DNA of 16,051 nt from Clostridiales bacterium UBA3953 (GTDB lineage Bacteria > Bacillota > Clostridia > Oscillospirales > CAG-272), in contig DGDL01000046.1 of assembly GCA_002385415.1 (NCBI GenBank), forward strand, positions 1-16,051. Reading direction: 5' to 3'. A program made the position numbers and the translations under genes. Within the stretch, counting starts at the first letter, position 1. Each line of letters begins with the position of its first letter. The notes below the pieces were generated by a model. It did not search any database and had not been told where the DNA came from. It saw only the letters and a program-made list of their open reading frames with translations. This document shows, in pieces, positions 1 through 6,529 of the stretch.

Positions 1-359
1 AGCAGAAGTGCCATCGTATGCTCGGCAACGGCATAAGGCGAGTAACCGGGCACGTGCAGAACATGAATTTTCCCGTATGCAGCTTTAAAATCGACGTTGT
101 TATAACCTGAGCAGCGTAAAGCAAGCACACGTATGCCCATGTCATAAAGCTTGTCAATGGTTTCCGCATCGGCTGTGTCGTTTACAAACGCAATGACACC
201 GTCACAGCCCTCGGCAATAACCGCACTTTCAGGGCCGAGCTTGCTTTCGATATATTTGAGCCGGAATCCATACTCGGGTGCGATCAAGTCAAACCGCTCG
301 CGGTCATAGGGTTTTGTATCAAAAAATGCAATTGTTATTTTCTTGCCGCTGTTTTTCAT
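1..359 (-). CDS. D-lactate dehydrogenase / 2-hydroxyacid dehydrogenase, N-terminal part (cut by window start)
   Basis: The reverse strand encodes 119 codons from an ATG at 359 and runs off the window edge. The protein opens with a strand typical of the D-2-hydroxyacid dehydrogenase substrate-binding domain (ITIAFFDTKPYDRERFD). It later carries LRCSGYNNVDFKAAYGKIHV and PGYSPYAVAEHTMALLL, the conserved block before the NAD-binding Rossmann domain in the D-lactate dehydrogenase (LdhA-like) subgroup. These cytosolic enzymes reduce pyruvate or a related 2-oxoacid with NADH. The NAD-binding and catalytic Arg/Glu/His regions lie outside the window, so substrate and completeness cannot be judged. A GAGG Shine-Dalgarno sits 9 nt before the ATG. 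The gene is divergent from the phosphodiesterase at 544. Confidence 0.88.
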   Translation of the reverse strand, partial: MKNSGKKITIAFFDTKPYDRERFDLIAPEYGFRLKYIESKLGPESAVIAEGCDGVIAFVNDTADAETIDKLYDMGIRVLALRCSGYNNVDFKAAYGKIHVLHVPGYSPYAVAEHTMALL

Positions 360-467
360 TATCTATTGCCTCATTTAGCTTGATATGTTTAATATTCCTC
401 AATATTGCACCAGCTAATACGTTTTGCGGAAAATTAAAAGAGTTTTCACTCATCAGGCAGCAGAGCA

Positions 468-476
468 TGGTATAAT
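468..476 (+). promoter_or_regulatory. Extended -10 promoter for the phosphodiesterase gene
   Basis: TGGTATAAT is a perfect -10 hexamer with the TG extension. No good -35 is seen 17 nt upstream, which is tolerated in extended -10 promoters. It leaves a leader of roughly 60 nt before the ATG at 544. Confidence 0.5.
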
Positions 477-543
477 ATAGCCATGCAGATTCTGTATCAG
501 TATTATAACACAACTTGCCATAACAATCAAAGGATAATTTGAA

Positions 544-1083
544 ATGAAAATTCTTATTGCTTCCGACCTTCACGGCGATGCAAAACGCTGTGAAGAGCTT
601 ATAATGCGATGGGATTCGGAGGGCGCGGAGCGACTGCTTTTGCTCGGCGATATTCTTTACCATGGCCCTCGCAACGACCTTCCGCCCGGATATGAGCCAA
701 AGCGCGTCATCGAGATGCTCAACAGCCGGTTTGAGCGTATAGACAGCGTGCGCGGAAACTGCGATGCCGAAGTGGACGGCATGGTGCTTGAGTTTGATGT
801 GCTCACCGCCGAAAAGCGATTTGATATAAGCGGACTGACCATACTTGCGACGCACGGCCACCATCTTGACAAGGCTGATTTCAGTGGCTGTGATGTCGTG
901 TTCTATGGTCACACGCACATACCCGCAAAAGAAAACATATGCGGAGTTTGGCTGCTCAACCCCGGCTCGCTTTCGATACCGAAAGAGGGCAGCGACTTTT
1001 CCTACATGACACTCGAGGGCAGGTGCTTTGAGTGGAAAAGGCTTTCGGACGGCAGCGTATATGACAGCTTGGTGCTCCAATGA
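544..1083 (+). CDS. yfcE: YfcE-like metallophosphodiesterase
   Basis: A 179-residue calcineurin-like metallophosphoesterase, full length for the YfcE/MJ0936 group. The metal-binding signature is complete in order: D8-x-H10 (SDLHGD), D36 (GDILYHGP), N72 (GNCD), H104 (THGHH) and GHTH with H123/H125. Family members hydrolyse phosphodiesters (often tested with artificial substrates) with two divalent metals in the cytosol; the physiological substrate is generally unknown. The conserved NPGS near the C-terminus (LLNPGSLSIPKEG) is also typical. An AAGGA Shine-Dalgarno lies about 9 nt before the ATG. It reads toward comF and shares the hairpin at 1231-1253 as a convergent terminator. Family assignment is firm; the cellular role is not. 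Confidence 0.93.
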   Translation: MKILIASDLHGDAKRCEELIMRWDSEGAERLLLLGDILYHGPRNDLPPGYEPKRVIEMLNSRFERIDSVRGNCDAEVDGMVLEFDVLTAEKRFDISGLTILATHGHHLDKADFSGCDVVFYGHTHIPAKENICGVWLLNPGSLSIPKEGSDFSYMTLEGRCFEWKRLSDGSVYDSLVLQ

Positions 1084-1230
1084 TAAATTATTTTTCTTTG
1101 GACAGAATCCAACCTTAATATGATAAATATAGCCGAGCTTTATACCGCAAAACCACTCTGTATAATTGGGATATGCTAAATGACCGAAATCCACCAGCGA
1201 AAAATGCAGTCCGGCAAAAAGCAACAATAA

Positions 1231-1253
1231 AGGGCCGGGAAAAACCCGACCCT
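1231..1253 (-). terminator. Convergent intrinsic terminator of comF and yfcE
   Basis: Arms AGGGCCGGG and CCCGACCCT enclose a 5-nt A loop. Read on the minus strand the single non-Watson-Crick position becomes a G-U wobble and the stem is followed by TTTATTGTT, so it terminates comF best. On the plus strand the same hairpin has one C-A mismatch and is followed by GTTTTGT, so it may also stop yfcE transcripts. Confidence 0.75.
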
Positions 1254-1304
1254 GTTTTGTGCTTAAACGAAAAATGCCGTCAAGCCACCGGTGCAAAACA
1301 CCGC

Positions 1305-1991
1305 TTAATTTTTGTATACCGTACGCTCGGTTGCTGCGACCGCAACTTTAAATACGCGCGCCGCACCCGCGTGGTAAAGCAGCTTCTCGCAGGCTGAAAA
1401 TGTGGAGCCGGTTGTTGCAACATCGTCGACAAGGACAACAGTGCGTCCTGCCAGATGTTTTCCCGCTTTGCGGGCGAGCCTGTATGCCAATGCGGCATTA
1501 TCGGCGCGACGGGCGGCGTCAAGCATCTTTTGCACCCGGGCTTTACGCCGGCGCTTGAGAGCATTGATATATCGGGAGCCGGCGGTTTTTGCAAGTGCGC
1601 GTGCAAGCAGGCTCGACTGGTCGACACCGGTATTGCGAACGACCGAGGGTGAGCGTGGCACGCCGGCGACAAAATCCGCCGAGATGCTGCGCTGCGAAAG
1701 CAGCTTTGCAAGCTCTCCTGCAAGAAATAAATAAAGTCTGCGCTCGTTTGAATTTTTTGCACGCAGCACAAGCCTTCTGGTAACGCTGCGGCTTTTCGTA
1801 TACGGGGCAAGATACAGCACGCCGTCTGCGCGGGGAGATGCCGCTTTTTTCCGCTCGCCGCCCCAGGTTTCTGAGCAGGCGGGGCAGAGTGGAGACTCGC
1901 CGGGCAAAAGCTTGCCGCAGCAAAGACAGCGCGGCGGATATAGTATTGAAAAAAGCTTACGAATTAGCGAAATCGGTGAGTGTAACGTCAC
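1305..1991 (-). CDS. comF: ComF family phosphoribosyltransferase-like protein
   Basis: The protein has the ComF architecture. An N-terminal zinc-finger-like knuckle (PPRCLCCG followed by LCPAC, five cysteines) precedes a type I phosphoribosyltransferase fold with the PRPP-binding loop VLVDDVATTGST at about residues 187-198. In naturally competent bacteria ComF acts with ComFA in DNA uptake, at the cytoplasmic face; many ComF proteins occur in bacteria not known to be competent, and their function there is open. I chose the GTG at 1991 because AGGCGGTG (2008-2001) then sits 9 nt upstream as a Shine-Dalgarno. The longer reading starts at GTG 2003 and has no usable spacing. It lies just downstream of the GNAT gene and is probably co-transcribed. 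No comFA is in the window. Confidence 0.88.
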   Translation of the reverse strand: MTLHSPISLIRKLFSILYPPRCLCCGKLLPGESPLCPACSETWGGERKKAASPRADGVLYLAPYTKSRSVTRRLVLRAKNSNERRLYLFLAGELAKLLSQRSISADFVAGVPRSPSVVRNTGVDQSSLLARALAKTAGSRYINALKRRRKARVQKMLDAARRADNAALAYRLARKAGKHLAGRTVVLVDDVATTGSTFSACEKLLYHAGAARVFKVAVAATERTVYKN

Positions 1992-2019
1992 CGCGCAAAT
2001 CACCGCCTAAAAAAGAGTT

Positions 2020-2565
2020 TTACATCGCTTGGAGTTTTTGAAGATGTTTGAGATAGTCTTTTAAAGTAAGCGAATACTCCATATGTCTGTCGCCGCTACA
2101 ATCCGGCAGAAAGCCGCTGCCGGTTAGCACGCGGGCCGAGCGTATATTTTCGCGTCGGACAAGTGCGCGCACATTGTCCGCTCTCAGCTCGAAAAAAGCT
2201 ATCGAAAGCGCATCGCGAACTGCGGCTTTACCAAGTCCGTTTCCCCACATATCCTCACGCCCTACGGCGAAGACAAGCTCGTATCTGTTGTGTTCGTATT
2301 CATCAAGCCGCAGAAATCCTACGGGAATCGGCTCCTCGTCTTCATCGATGGTGCCGTCAATTATATAAAACATGCCATTGTCATTGAGCATTATTGTATA
2401 AAGGTGTTCCGGTACGTATTCGGTCATCCCGCGCAGCATATCGACGGTATCGAGTCCGTCCTCGAGATATTGCGTGACAGCTTCATTTTCAAGCCAGTCT
2501 ATTATATTTTCTATATCTTCTCTCGTTATTTCAGCGCGCAAAAAAACGGAAGCGGCTTTCTTCAT
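2020..2565 (-). CDS. GNAT family N-acetyltransferase
   Basis: A 181-residue GNAT protein. The acetyl-CoA pyrophosphate-binding motif A is visible as VGREDMWGNGLGKAAV (about 101-116), preceded by the typical strand YELVFAVG. It is followed by the motif B region VRRENIRSARVLTGSGF, ending in the usual GF. The beginning resembles RimJ/RimL-type relatives (FLRAEITREDIENIIDWL). Acceptor substrate cannot be predicted. The start is supported by GAAAGG 8 nt before the ATG. The strong promoter at 2643-2671 drives it, and comF begins 28 nt (or 16 nt for the longer start) after its stop, so the two form an operon. A functional link to comF is not evident. Confidence 0.88.
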   Translation of the reverse strand: MKKAASVFLRAEITREDIENIIDWLENEAVTQYLEDGLDTVDMLRGMTEYVPEHLYTIMLNDNGMFYIIDGTIDEDEEPIPVGFLRLDEYEHNRYELVFAVGREDMWGNGLGKAAVRDALSIAFFELRADNVRALVRRENIRSARVLTGSGFLPDCSGDRHMEYSLTLKDYLKHLQKLQAM

Positions 2566-2642
2566 ATCGCTAACCTTTCAGTAGAATAGTCTAAAGCCCT
2601 TCCATGCATAGCATCGACGGTTCTTTATTTAATTATAAAATC

Positions 2643-2671
2643 ATCATATCATACATTTATTAAAATGTCAA
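2643..2671 (-). promoter_or_regulatory. SigA-type promoter of the GNAT-comF operon
   Basis: On the minus strand a consensus TTGACA (2671-2666) and TATGAT (2648-2643) are separated by exactly 17 nt, about 80 nt upstream of the GNAT start. Confidence 0.85.
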
Positions 2672-2705
2672 CCCTTATAAGGTTTTTGTAATGTATGCAG
2701 AAAGT

Positions 2706-2738
2706 ACCGCCCCCGCAACAATATATGCGGGGGGCGGT
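2706..2738 (-). terminator. GC-rich hairpin after the solute-binding protein gene
   Basis: A stem ACCGCCCCC-GCA pairs with TGC-GGGGGGCGGT (one bulged G), starting 5 nt after the stop codon of the solute-binding protein gene. It is a strong hairpin, but the minus-strand tail (ACTTTCTG) is poor in U; on the plus strand it is followed by TTTTGTT. It probably separates this gene from the GNAT promoter. Confidence 0.6.
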
Positions 2739-2742
2739 TTTG

Positions 2743-4212
2743 TTAATCGGAATTTTCAAGGAGCGCTTGGGTGAGCTTTTCAATATCCTTATTTGCAAGT
2801 CTAAGCCGCTTTTCAACGTATGAAACAATGTTGGTGTCATAGGTCATTACCATGTAGATAAAGCTGCGCAGGTCGCCCATGTCGAGGATAAGCCCAAGGT
2901 CATACCGGCGGTTGGCAAACAGTATGTCGAGCATTTGCGACGACTCGTTGTCGCGGGCTATTATGCCGGTGAGCAGTGTGTCATAATAGGCGGGACGAAC
3001 ATTGACATAGCCCTCATAAGCCATGGCTTCAAGAAACATGCCGGTATAGTCGGTGTCGGGGTTGGTAATGGGCACGCAGATGAAAATGCCGGTGTAGGGA
3101 TTGACGGTGCTGTAATATTCTTTCTGAGAATCGTCAAATTTTGGCACTACCGCAATACCGAAATCGGCCTCCATGGTGCGCAGAGGAACTATGTTGACCA
3201 TGCGGATCCACATGTAAAGGCCCTGGTTGTTTTGGAACATGTTGTTCATGCCTACGTTGAAGTCGCCGGGAAGTGTCATCACATTAAAACAAGTGGAGGT
3301 ATCGTAAAGAATCGTGAACATGTGCTGGATTTTGGAGATTGCACTGTCGGTGTTAAGCGACACATAGGGCAGGTCTTGTGCGTCTTTCTTTGCGACCGAT
3401 TCTCCCGAGGCAATCAGCAGGTCGTGAAGTGTGTCGCGCTGATAAAGGAGGCCGTAAAGGTCGTTTTCGTTCATCTGGCCGTTGCCGTCGAGGTCGCTTG
3501 AGACAGCCTTGATTTGCTCAGCCATTTTATTTATCGTCCAAGAGCCTTCAAGAATATAGTCATACGGCGGAGTTATATTGTAGTCCTTCATCAGCTCCTT
3601 GTTGAATACAAAAGTCGAAATCGCACCTTTGTCCATTGTGGTCATATAGCTGTTTGCGCCGAAATTCTTGCCTGCAAGCGCCAGGTCTTCGACAGCTCTC
3701 GCGTCCCACCACGGCTTCGTAAAATCTATATAGCCGAGCTTTTTAAGGTCGATTATCATGTCCTTGACAATCAGCGTGGTAAGCGCCTGCATGCGCGGGA
3801 TGAAAATGTCATAGGCGTTGTCGCCGGCCTGGATAGACTTATACAGCTCGTTTACCGCATCTATAAAAGAAGGAATGTTGCGCTCACCTATGGTGCAGTT
3901 AAACCGGCTTTGCACGTTTACATTACGCAGATACATCGCGTCGTTTACCGCGCTGCCGTCCTGTTCCTCGATTGTTATTTCGTTCATTGTCCAAATATCT
4001 TCGCCGGGCCAGTTTGTGGTAAGAAACGTGAATATTTTACCGTCCATGTTAGTTTCGGGAAGATCGAGCGTATAACCGGTCGTTTCTTCGGGTATATTTT
4101 CTGTAGTAGAAGCGGATTTGTCGCCGCCTCCGCTCGCTTTGTCGGCGCAGCCAAAAAGCGCAGCCAAAAATGACAAGACAAGCAGCATTGCGATAAATTT
4201 TTGGGCTTTCAT
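2743..4212 (-). CDS. Extracellular solute-binding lipoprotein (ABC sugar-type)
   Basis: A 489-residue exported lipoprotein. Residues 1-21 form a signal peptide with lipobox LFGC, lipidated Cys22, then a Gly/Ser/Thr/Glu-rich tether. The body is in the range of family 1 extracellular solute-binding proteins, with FTFLTTNWPGED near the start, a central SWTINKMAEQ segment, and ETTIADFGIAVVPKF-like hinge sequence further on (here MEADFGIAVVPKF). Residues 240-251 (DLDGNGQMNEND) form a Ca-binding EF-hand-like loop, seen in some carbohydrate-binding members. It would deliver a solute, probably an oligosaccharide, to an ABC importer at the membrane. No permease or ATPase gene adjoins it. GGGAGGA lies 6 nt before the ATG, and it has its own promoter and hairpin, so it is monocistronic. 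Confidence 0.85.
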   Translation of the reverse strand: MKAQKFIAMLLVLSFLAALFGCADKASGGGDKSASTTENIPEETTGYTLDLPETNMDGKIFTFLTTNWPGEDIWTMNEITIEEQDGSAVNDAMYLRNVNVQSRFNCTIGERNIPSFIDAVNELYKSIQAGDNAYDIFIPRMQALTTLIVKDMIIDLKKLGYIDFTKPWWDARAVEDLALAGKNFGANSYMTTMDKGAISTFVFNKELMKDYNITPPYDYILEGSWTINKMAEQIKAVSSDLDGNGQMNENDLYGLLYQRDTLHDLLIASGESVAKKDAQDLPYVSLNTDSAISKIQHMFTILYDTSTCFNVMTLPGDFNVGMNNMFQNNQGLYMWIRMVNIVPLRTMEADFGIAVVPKFDDSQKEYYSTVNPYTGIFICVPITNPDTDYTGMFLEAMAYEGYVNVRPAYYDTLLTGIIARDNESSQMLDILFANRRYDLGLILDMGDLRSFIYMVMTYDTNIVSYVEKRLRLANKDIEKLTQALLENSD

Positions 4213-4232
4213 GGAGCGTCCTCCCGTTAGGC

Positions 4233-4251
4233 TATAATTTACAAAATTATA
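4233..4251 (-). promoter_or_regulatory. Palindrome overlapping the solute-binding protein promoter (possible operator)
   Basis: Two perfect 8-bp arms TATAATTT and AAATTATA are separated by 3 nt. The element overlaps the -10 hexamer and the start-site region, where a repressor would block initiation. It is AT-rich, so chance palindromy is a real possibility. Confidence 0.35.
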
Positions 4252-4277
4252 CTATCACGCAGCCCCAAACATGTCAA
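4249..4277 (-). promoter_or_regulatory. SigA-type promoter of the solute-binding protein gene
   Basis: Minus strand TTGACA (4277-4272), 17-nt spacer, TAGTAT (4254-4249), about 37 nt before the ATG. Confidence 0.8.
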
Positions 4278-4444
4278 TACTTCTTAATTGTTTTATTCGC
4301 TATACTAATGTTTTTACCTTTTGCACAATTTACAGTTATCTCATCCGCAGGCGGTATAAAACTACTCAATAATGTAAAAACTACTATCGGCGGGAATGCT
4401 TTATGTTTCCGTCGGTTAATGTTTCACACAGAGGGGAAAATATA

Positions 4445-4999
4445 ATGAAAGCAACCGGAATTGTCAGAAGGATAGATGATCTGGGGCGCGTCGTAATACC
4501 CAAAGAAATTCGTCGTACCATGAGAATACGCGACGGTGATCCGCTTGAGATATATACAGACCGCGAAGGTGAAGTTATTTTCAAAAAATATTCGCCCATC
4601 GGCGAACTTACAACTTTTGCATCGCAGTATGCCGATACACTGTATAAAACATGCGAGCTGTCTGTGCTGATAGCCGACCGTGACAGCATCGTCGCATGCG
4701 CCGGTGTACCAAAGAAAGAGTTTGCCGACCGTCGCGTATCGTCCGATCTTGAGGCCATAACCGAAGCGCGTACGCTGTATGTCCATACCCCTGGCGAGCG
4801 CGCGCAAGTTGCCGTCGAAGACTCCACGTCATATTATATATCTTGCGCGATGCCTATTATTACCGAAGGAGACGTTATAGGATGCGTCGTTTCGCTGGCG
4901 CCTATGGAAACAGAGAACGACACGTCCCGCAACAAGGAAACCGAGATAAAGCTTATTCAGACCGCCGCAAACTTTCTCGGTAAACAGCTTGAGAGCTGA
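4445..4999 (+). CDS. spoVT: Stage V sporulation protein T (AbrB-family transcriptional regulator)
   Basis: The first 50 residues are an almost canonical SpoVT swapped-hairpin AbrB DNA-binding domain: MKATGIVRRIDDLGRVVIPK, then EIRRTMRIRDGDPLEIYTDREGEV. The remainder (about 56-178) is the GAF-like C-terminal domain. At 184 residues it matches full-length SpoVT and is far longer than AbrB. In Bacillus, SpoVT is a forespore regulator made under SigG that tunes late sporulation and germination genes; this is family knowledge. The start at 4445 is chosen over an in-frame upstream start at 4403 because AGAGGGG sits 8 nt before it and the protein then begins with the family's usual first residue. 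It is monocistronic with a terminator just after it. It is the best marker that the organism is a spore former. Confidence 0.96.
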   Translation: MKATGIVRRIDDLGRVVIPKEIRRTMRIRDGDPLEIYTDREGEVIFKKYSPIGELTTFASQYADTLYKTCELSVLIADRDSIVACAGVPKKEFADRRVSSDLEAITEARTLYVHTPGERAQVAVEDSTSYYISCAMPIITEGDVIGCVVSLAPMETENDTSRNKETEIKLIQTAANFLGKQLES

Positions 5000-5018
5000 A
5001 CAGAATATTACAAGCTAT

Positions 5019-5048
5019 GGACAGGCATTTGCCTGTCCTATTTTACTT
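5019..5048 (+). terminator. Intrinsic terminator of spoVT
   Basis: GGACAGGC and GCCTGTCC form an 8-bp stem around ATTT, followed by TATTTTACTT. Confidence 0.85.
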
Positions 5049-5085
5049 ATTGTGAAACAAATGCCTTATATTAACATAATTATTA

Positions 5086-5114
5086 TTGAATTATACGCTC
5101 GCTTGTGGTATAAT
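5086..5114 (+). promoter_or_regulatory. SigA-type promoter of the yjbQ operon
   Basis: TTGAAT (5086-5091), 17-nt spacer, perfect TATAAT (5109-5114), with a leader of about 25 nt before the ATG at 5145. Confidence 0.85.
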
Positions 5115-5144
5115 CCGTAAAAAGTTTCGGAGGATTTCAGGACG

Positions 5145-5540
5145 ATGATATTCGAACATAAACTCGAAACGCCTGCCGAGGCTATGATAAGCATAACAAA
5201 GCAGGTTAAGGAGGCAATAGCGCAGAGCAAAGTTACGGACGGCATTTGCGTTGTATACTGTCCGCATACAACCGCAGGGATCACGATTAACGAAAACAGC
5301 GACCCGCATGTCGTGCAGGACATACTTTTGGGGCTGGCAAATGCTTTCCCGCGCCTGCCGGCCTTCAGGCACGACGAGGGCAATTCGGCCGCACATCTGA
5401 AGGCGAGTGCGGTGGGCAGCTCTGCTGTTGTTCCGATTGCAAATGGAAGACCGCTGCTCGGTGTGTGGCAGGACACTTACTTTTGTGAATTTGACGGGCC
5501 AAGAACAAGGACATTTTATATAAAAGTTATCGAATGCTGA
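5145..5540 (+). CDS. yjbQ: YjbQ/UPF0047 family protein (secondary thiamine-phosphate synthase enzyme)
   Basis: A 131-residue protein with every hallmark of UPF0047/YjbQ: CPHTTAGITINENSDPHV (H41, N51, D53), HDEGNSAAHLKAS (H76, E78, H84) and LLGVWQDTYFCEFDGPRTR near the C-terminus. The conserved histidines cluster in a metal-binding pocket in solved family members. E. coli YjbQ shows weak thiamine-phosphate synthase activity when overproduced, hence the database name, but its real role is unsettled. No thiamine genes adjoin it here. GGAGG sits about 12 nt before the ATG, slightly far but the only candidate. It is followed 16 nt later by the YlxP/DUF503 gene and is probably co-transcribed with it. 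Confidence 0.93.
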   Translation: MIFEHKLETPAEAMISITKQVKEAIAQSKVTDGICVVYCPHTTAGITINENSDPHVVQDILLGLANAFPRLPAFRHDEGNSAAHLKASAVGSSAVVPIANGRPLLGVWQDTYFCEFDGPRTRTFYIKVIEC

Positions 5541-5556
5541 CAGACAAAAAACCTGC

Positions 5557-5835
5557 ATGAAAGTACTTTTCGTCACCTTCAGGCTGCGCGCACCGTGGTG
5601 CAGATCACTTAAAGACAAACGCTCGATAGTAAAATCGCTAATTGCGGAACTGAAAAAGCATAACGTGGCGGTATGCGAATCCGGCGCGCAAAATGCAATT
5701 CAGTTTATCGAGTTGTCGGCCGCCACACTTGTGCAAAATCACGCTCAAGGCGATTCGACAGCACAAATTCTTGAGTCCTCTGTGCTCGGAGCAACCGATG
5801 CAGAACTATACGAGGTCTTGTTTGAATACAGATAA
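5557..5835 (+). CDS. ylxP: YlxP / DUF503 family small protein
   Basis: A 92-residue protein matching the length and N-terminal pattern of DUF503 (YlxP). It starts with a hydrophobic strand MKVLFVTFRLRAPWCRSLKD, then the signature KRSIVKSLIAELKKHNVAV. The usual QDLWQRAELG-like middle is changed to QNAIQFIELSAATL, so this is a divergent member. YlxP in Bacillus lies in the nusA-infB operon; its biochemical role is not established. I see no Shine-Dalgarno before the ATG (CAGACAAAAAACCTGC). Translation may depend on coupling with yjbQ, whose stop is 16 nt upstream. It converges on bioY. Confidence 0.75.
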   Translation: MKVLFVTFRLRAPWCRSLKDKRSIVKSLIAELKKHNVAVCESGAQNAIQFIELSAATLVQNHAQGDSTAQILESSVLGATDAELYEVLFEYR

Positions 5836-5839
5836 AAAA

Positions 5840-5860
5840 GCACCGCTACTTTGGCGGTGC
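5840..5860 (-). terminator. Hairpin with U-tract on the minus strand, between convergent genes
   Basis: GCACCGC and GCGGTGC enclose a 7-nt loop. On the minus strand the stem is followed by six Ts, so it is a second, back-up terminator for bioY transcripts. On the plus strand it directly follows the DUF503 stop but lacks a U-tract. Confidence 0.7.
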
Positions 5861-5897
5861 AGGGCGACACAAATTTGCCGGGCACCCCTGAAAAACA

Positions 5898-5930
5898 ATT
5901 AACGCGCCGCCACTCGGGCGGCGCGTTAAT
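5898..5930 (-). terminator. 14-bp bidirectional terminator overlapping the bioY stop codon
   Basis: Perfect 14-bp arms (5898-5911 and 5917-5930) around ACTCG. Minus-strand transcripts then read TTGTTTTT, giving a good U-tract; plus-strand transcripts read CTTTAAAC, which is weaker. The TAA of bioY (5928-5926) lies inside the stem. Confidence 0.85.
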
Positions 5931-6465
5931 CTTTAAACAGTTTTACATGCTTTTGTATTTTTTTCGTTAAAAATACTGCAAGCGCGATTTTGAGTGCGTC
6001 AGGAACTATAAAAGGGAAAACACACCATGATAGCACTGTGAAAACCGAAACAGGCTCGGCAGAGGCGGAGTAGACAACCGTAAACCACGCCGTTCCGATT
6101 GTATAGCAGAGCAGCATGCCGGCTGCCATGGCAATCGAGATTACATAGATTTTCCGGCCAAAAAAGTGGGTTATCAGCCAGTATAAAAGTGCGGCGCCAA
6201 AAAATCCGACGATATATCCGCCGGTGCTGCCGAGCAGTGCGCCGATCCCTGATCGGAACCCGGAAAATACCGGCAGACCGACCGCGCCGAGCGCTATATA
6301 GACGGCGACAGAGGCGGTGCCGTATTTGCCGCCAAGAAGGCCTAAGGCAAGGAAGACCATGAGGGTTTGAAGCGTAAACGGTACCGCGGCGGGCACCGAA
6401 ATCCATGCGCCGGCCGCAATAAGCGCAGCGAAAAGAGATGAAAGAATCAGTTTTTTAATAGGCAT
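5926..6465 (-). CDS. bioY: Biotin ECF transporter substrate-binding protein BioY
   Basis: A 179-residue integral membrane protein with about six hydrophobic segments. The BioY signature is clear: VPAAVPFTLQTLMVFLALGLLGGKYG (PFTLQT at 29-34) and GSTGGYIVGF (about 79-88), both lining the biotin pocket in known BioY structures. It captures biotin at the cytoplasmic membrane and works with the shared EcfT/EcfA module, which is not in the window and is normally encoded elsewhere in group II ECF systems. AAAGGA lies 6 nt before the ATG. No biotin synthesis genes adjoin, suggesting import rather than linked synthesis. I found no BirA-type operator upstream. It follows the radical SAM gene by 64 nt. 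Confidence 0.95.
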   Translation of the reverse strand: MPIKKLILSSLFAALIAAGAWISVPAAVPFTLQTLMVFLALGLLGGKYGTASVAVYIALGAVGLPVFSGFRSGIGALLGSTGGYIVGFFGAALLYWLITHFFGRKIYVISIAMAAGMLLCYTIGTAWFTVVYSASAEPVSVFTVLSWCVFPFIVPDALKIALAVFLTKKIQKHVKLFKD

Positions 6466-6529
6466 ATAAAGTCCTTCCGAAAGTTGTCATCAAAGTTTCA
6501 TAAGCGCACCGCAAGTATTAGTTGCGGGC

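Noticed and set aside
319..1296. Long minus-strand open frame (325 codons) opposite the phosphodiesterase
   Set aside because: It is antisense to the well-supported yfcE gene, overlaps the dehydrogenase start, and its translation resembles no family; a codon-bias shadow.
2935..4173. Two plus-strand open frames of 188 and 219 codons
   Set aside because: They are antisense to the solute-binding protein gene, lack plausible start signals and read as shadow sequence.
4261..4444. SigG-type promoter expected for spoVT
   Set aside because: TATACTA near 4301 resembles a -10 but no matching -35 was found at the right spacing; other candidates fail at key positions, so none is annotated.
6466..6529. 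BirA operator or riboswitch upstream of bioY
   Set aside because: No TTGTAAACC-type half-sites are present and the 64-nt gap is too short for a known riboswitch; a small CCGCAA/TTGCGG hairpin lacks a U-tract.
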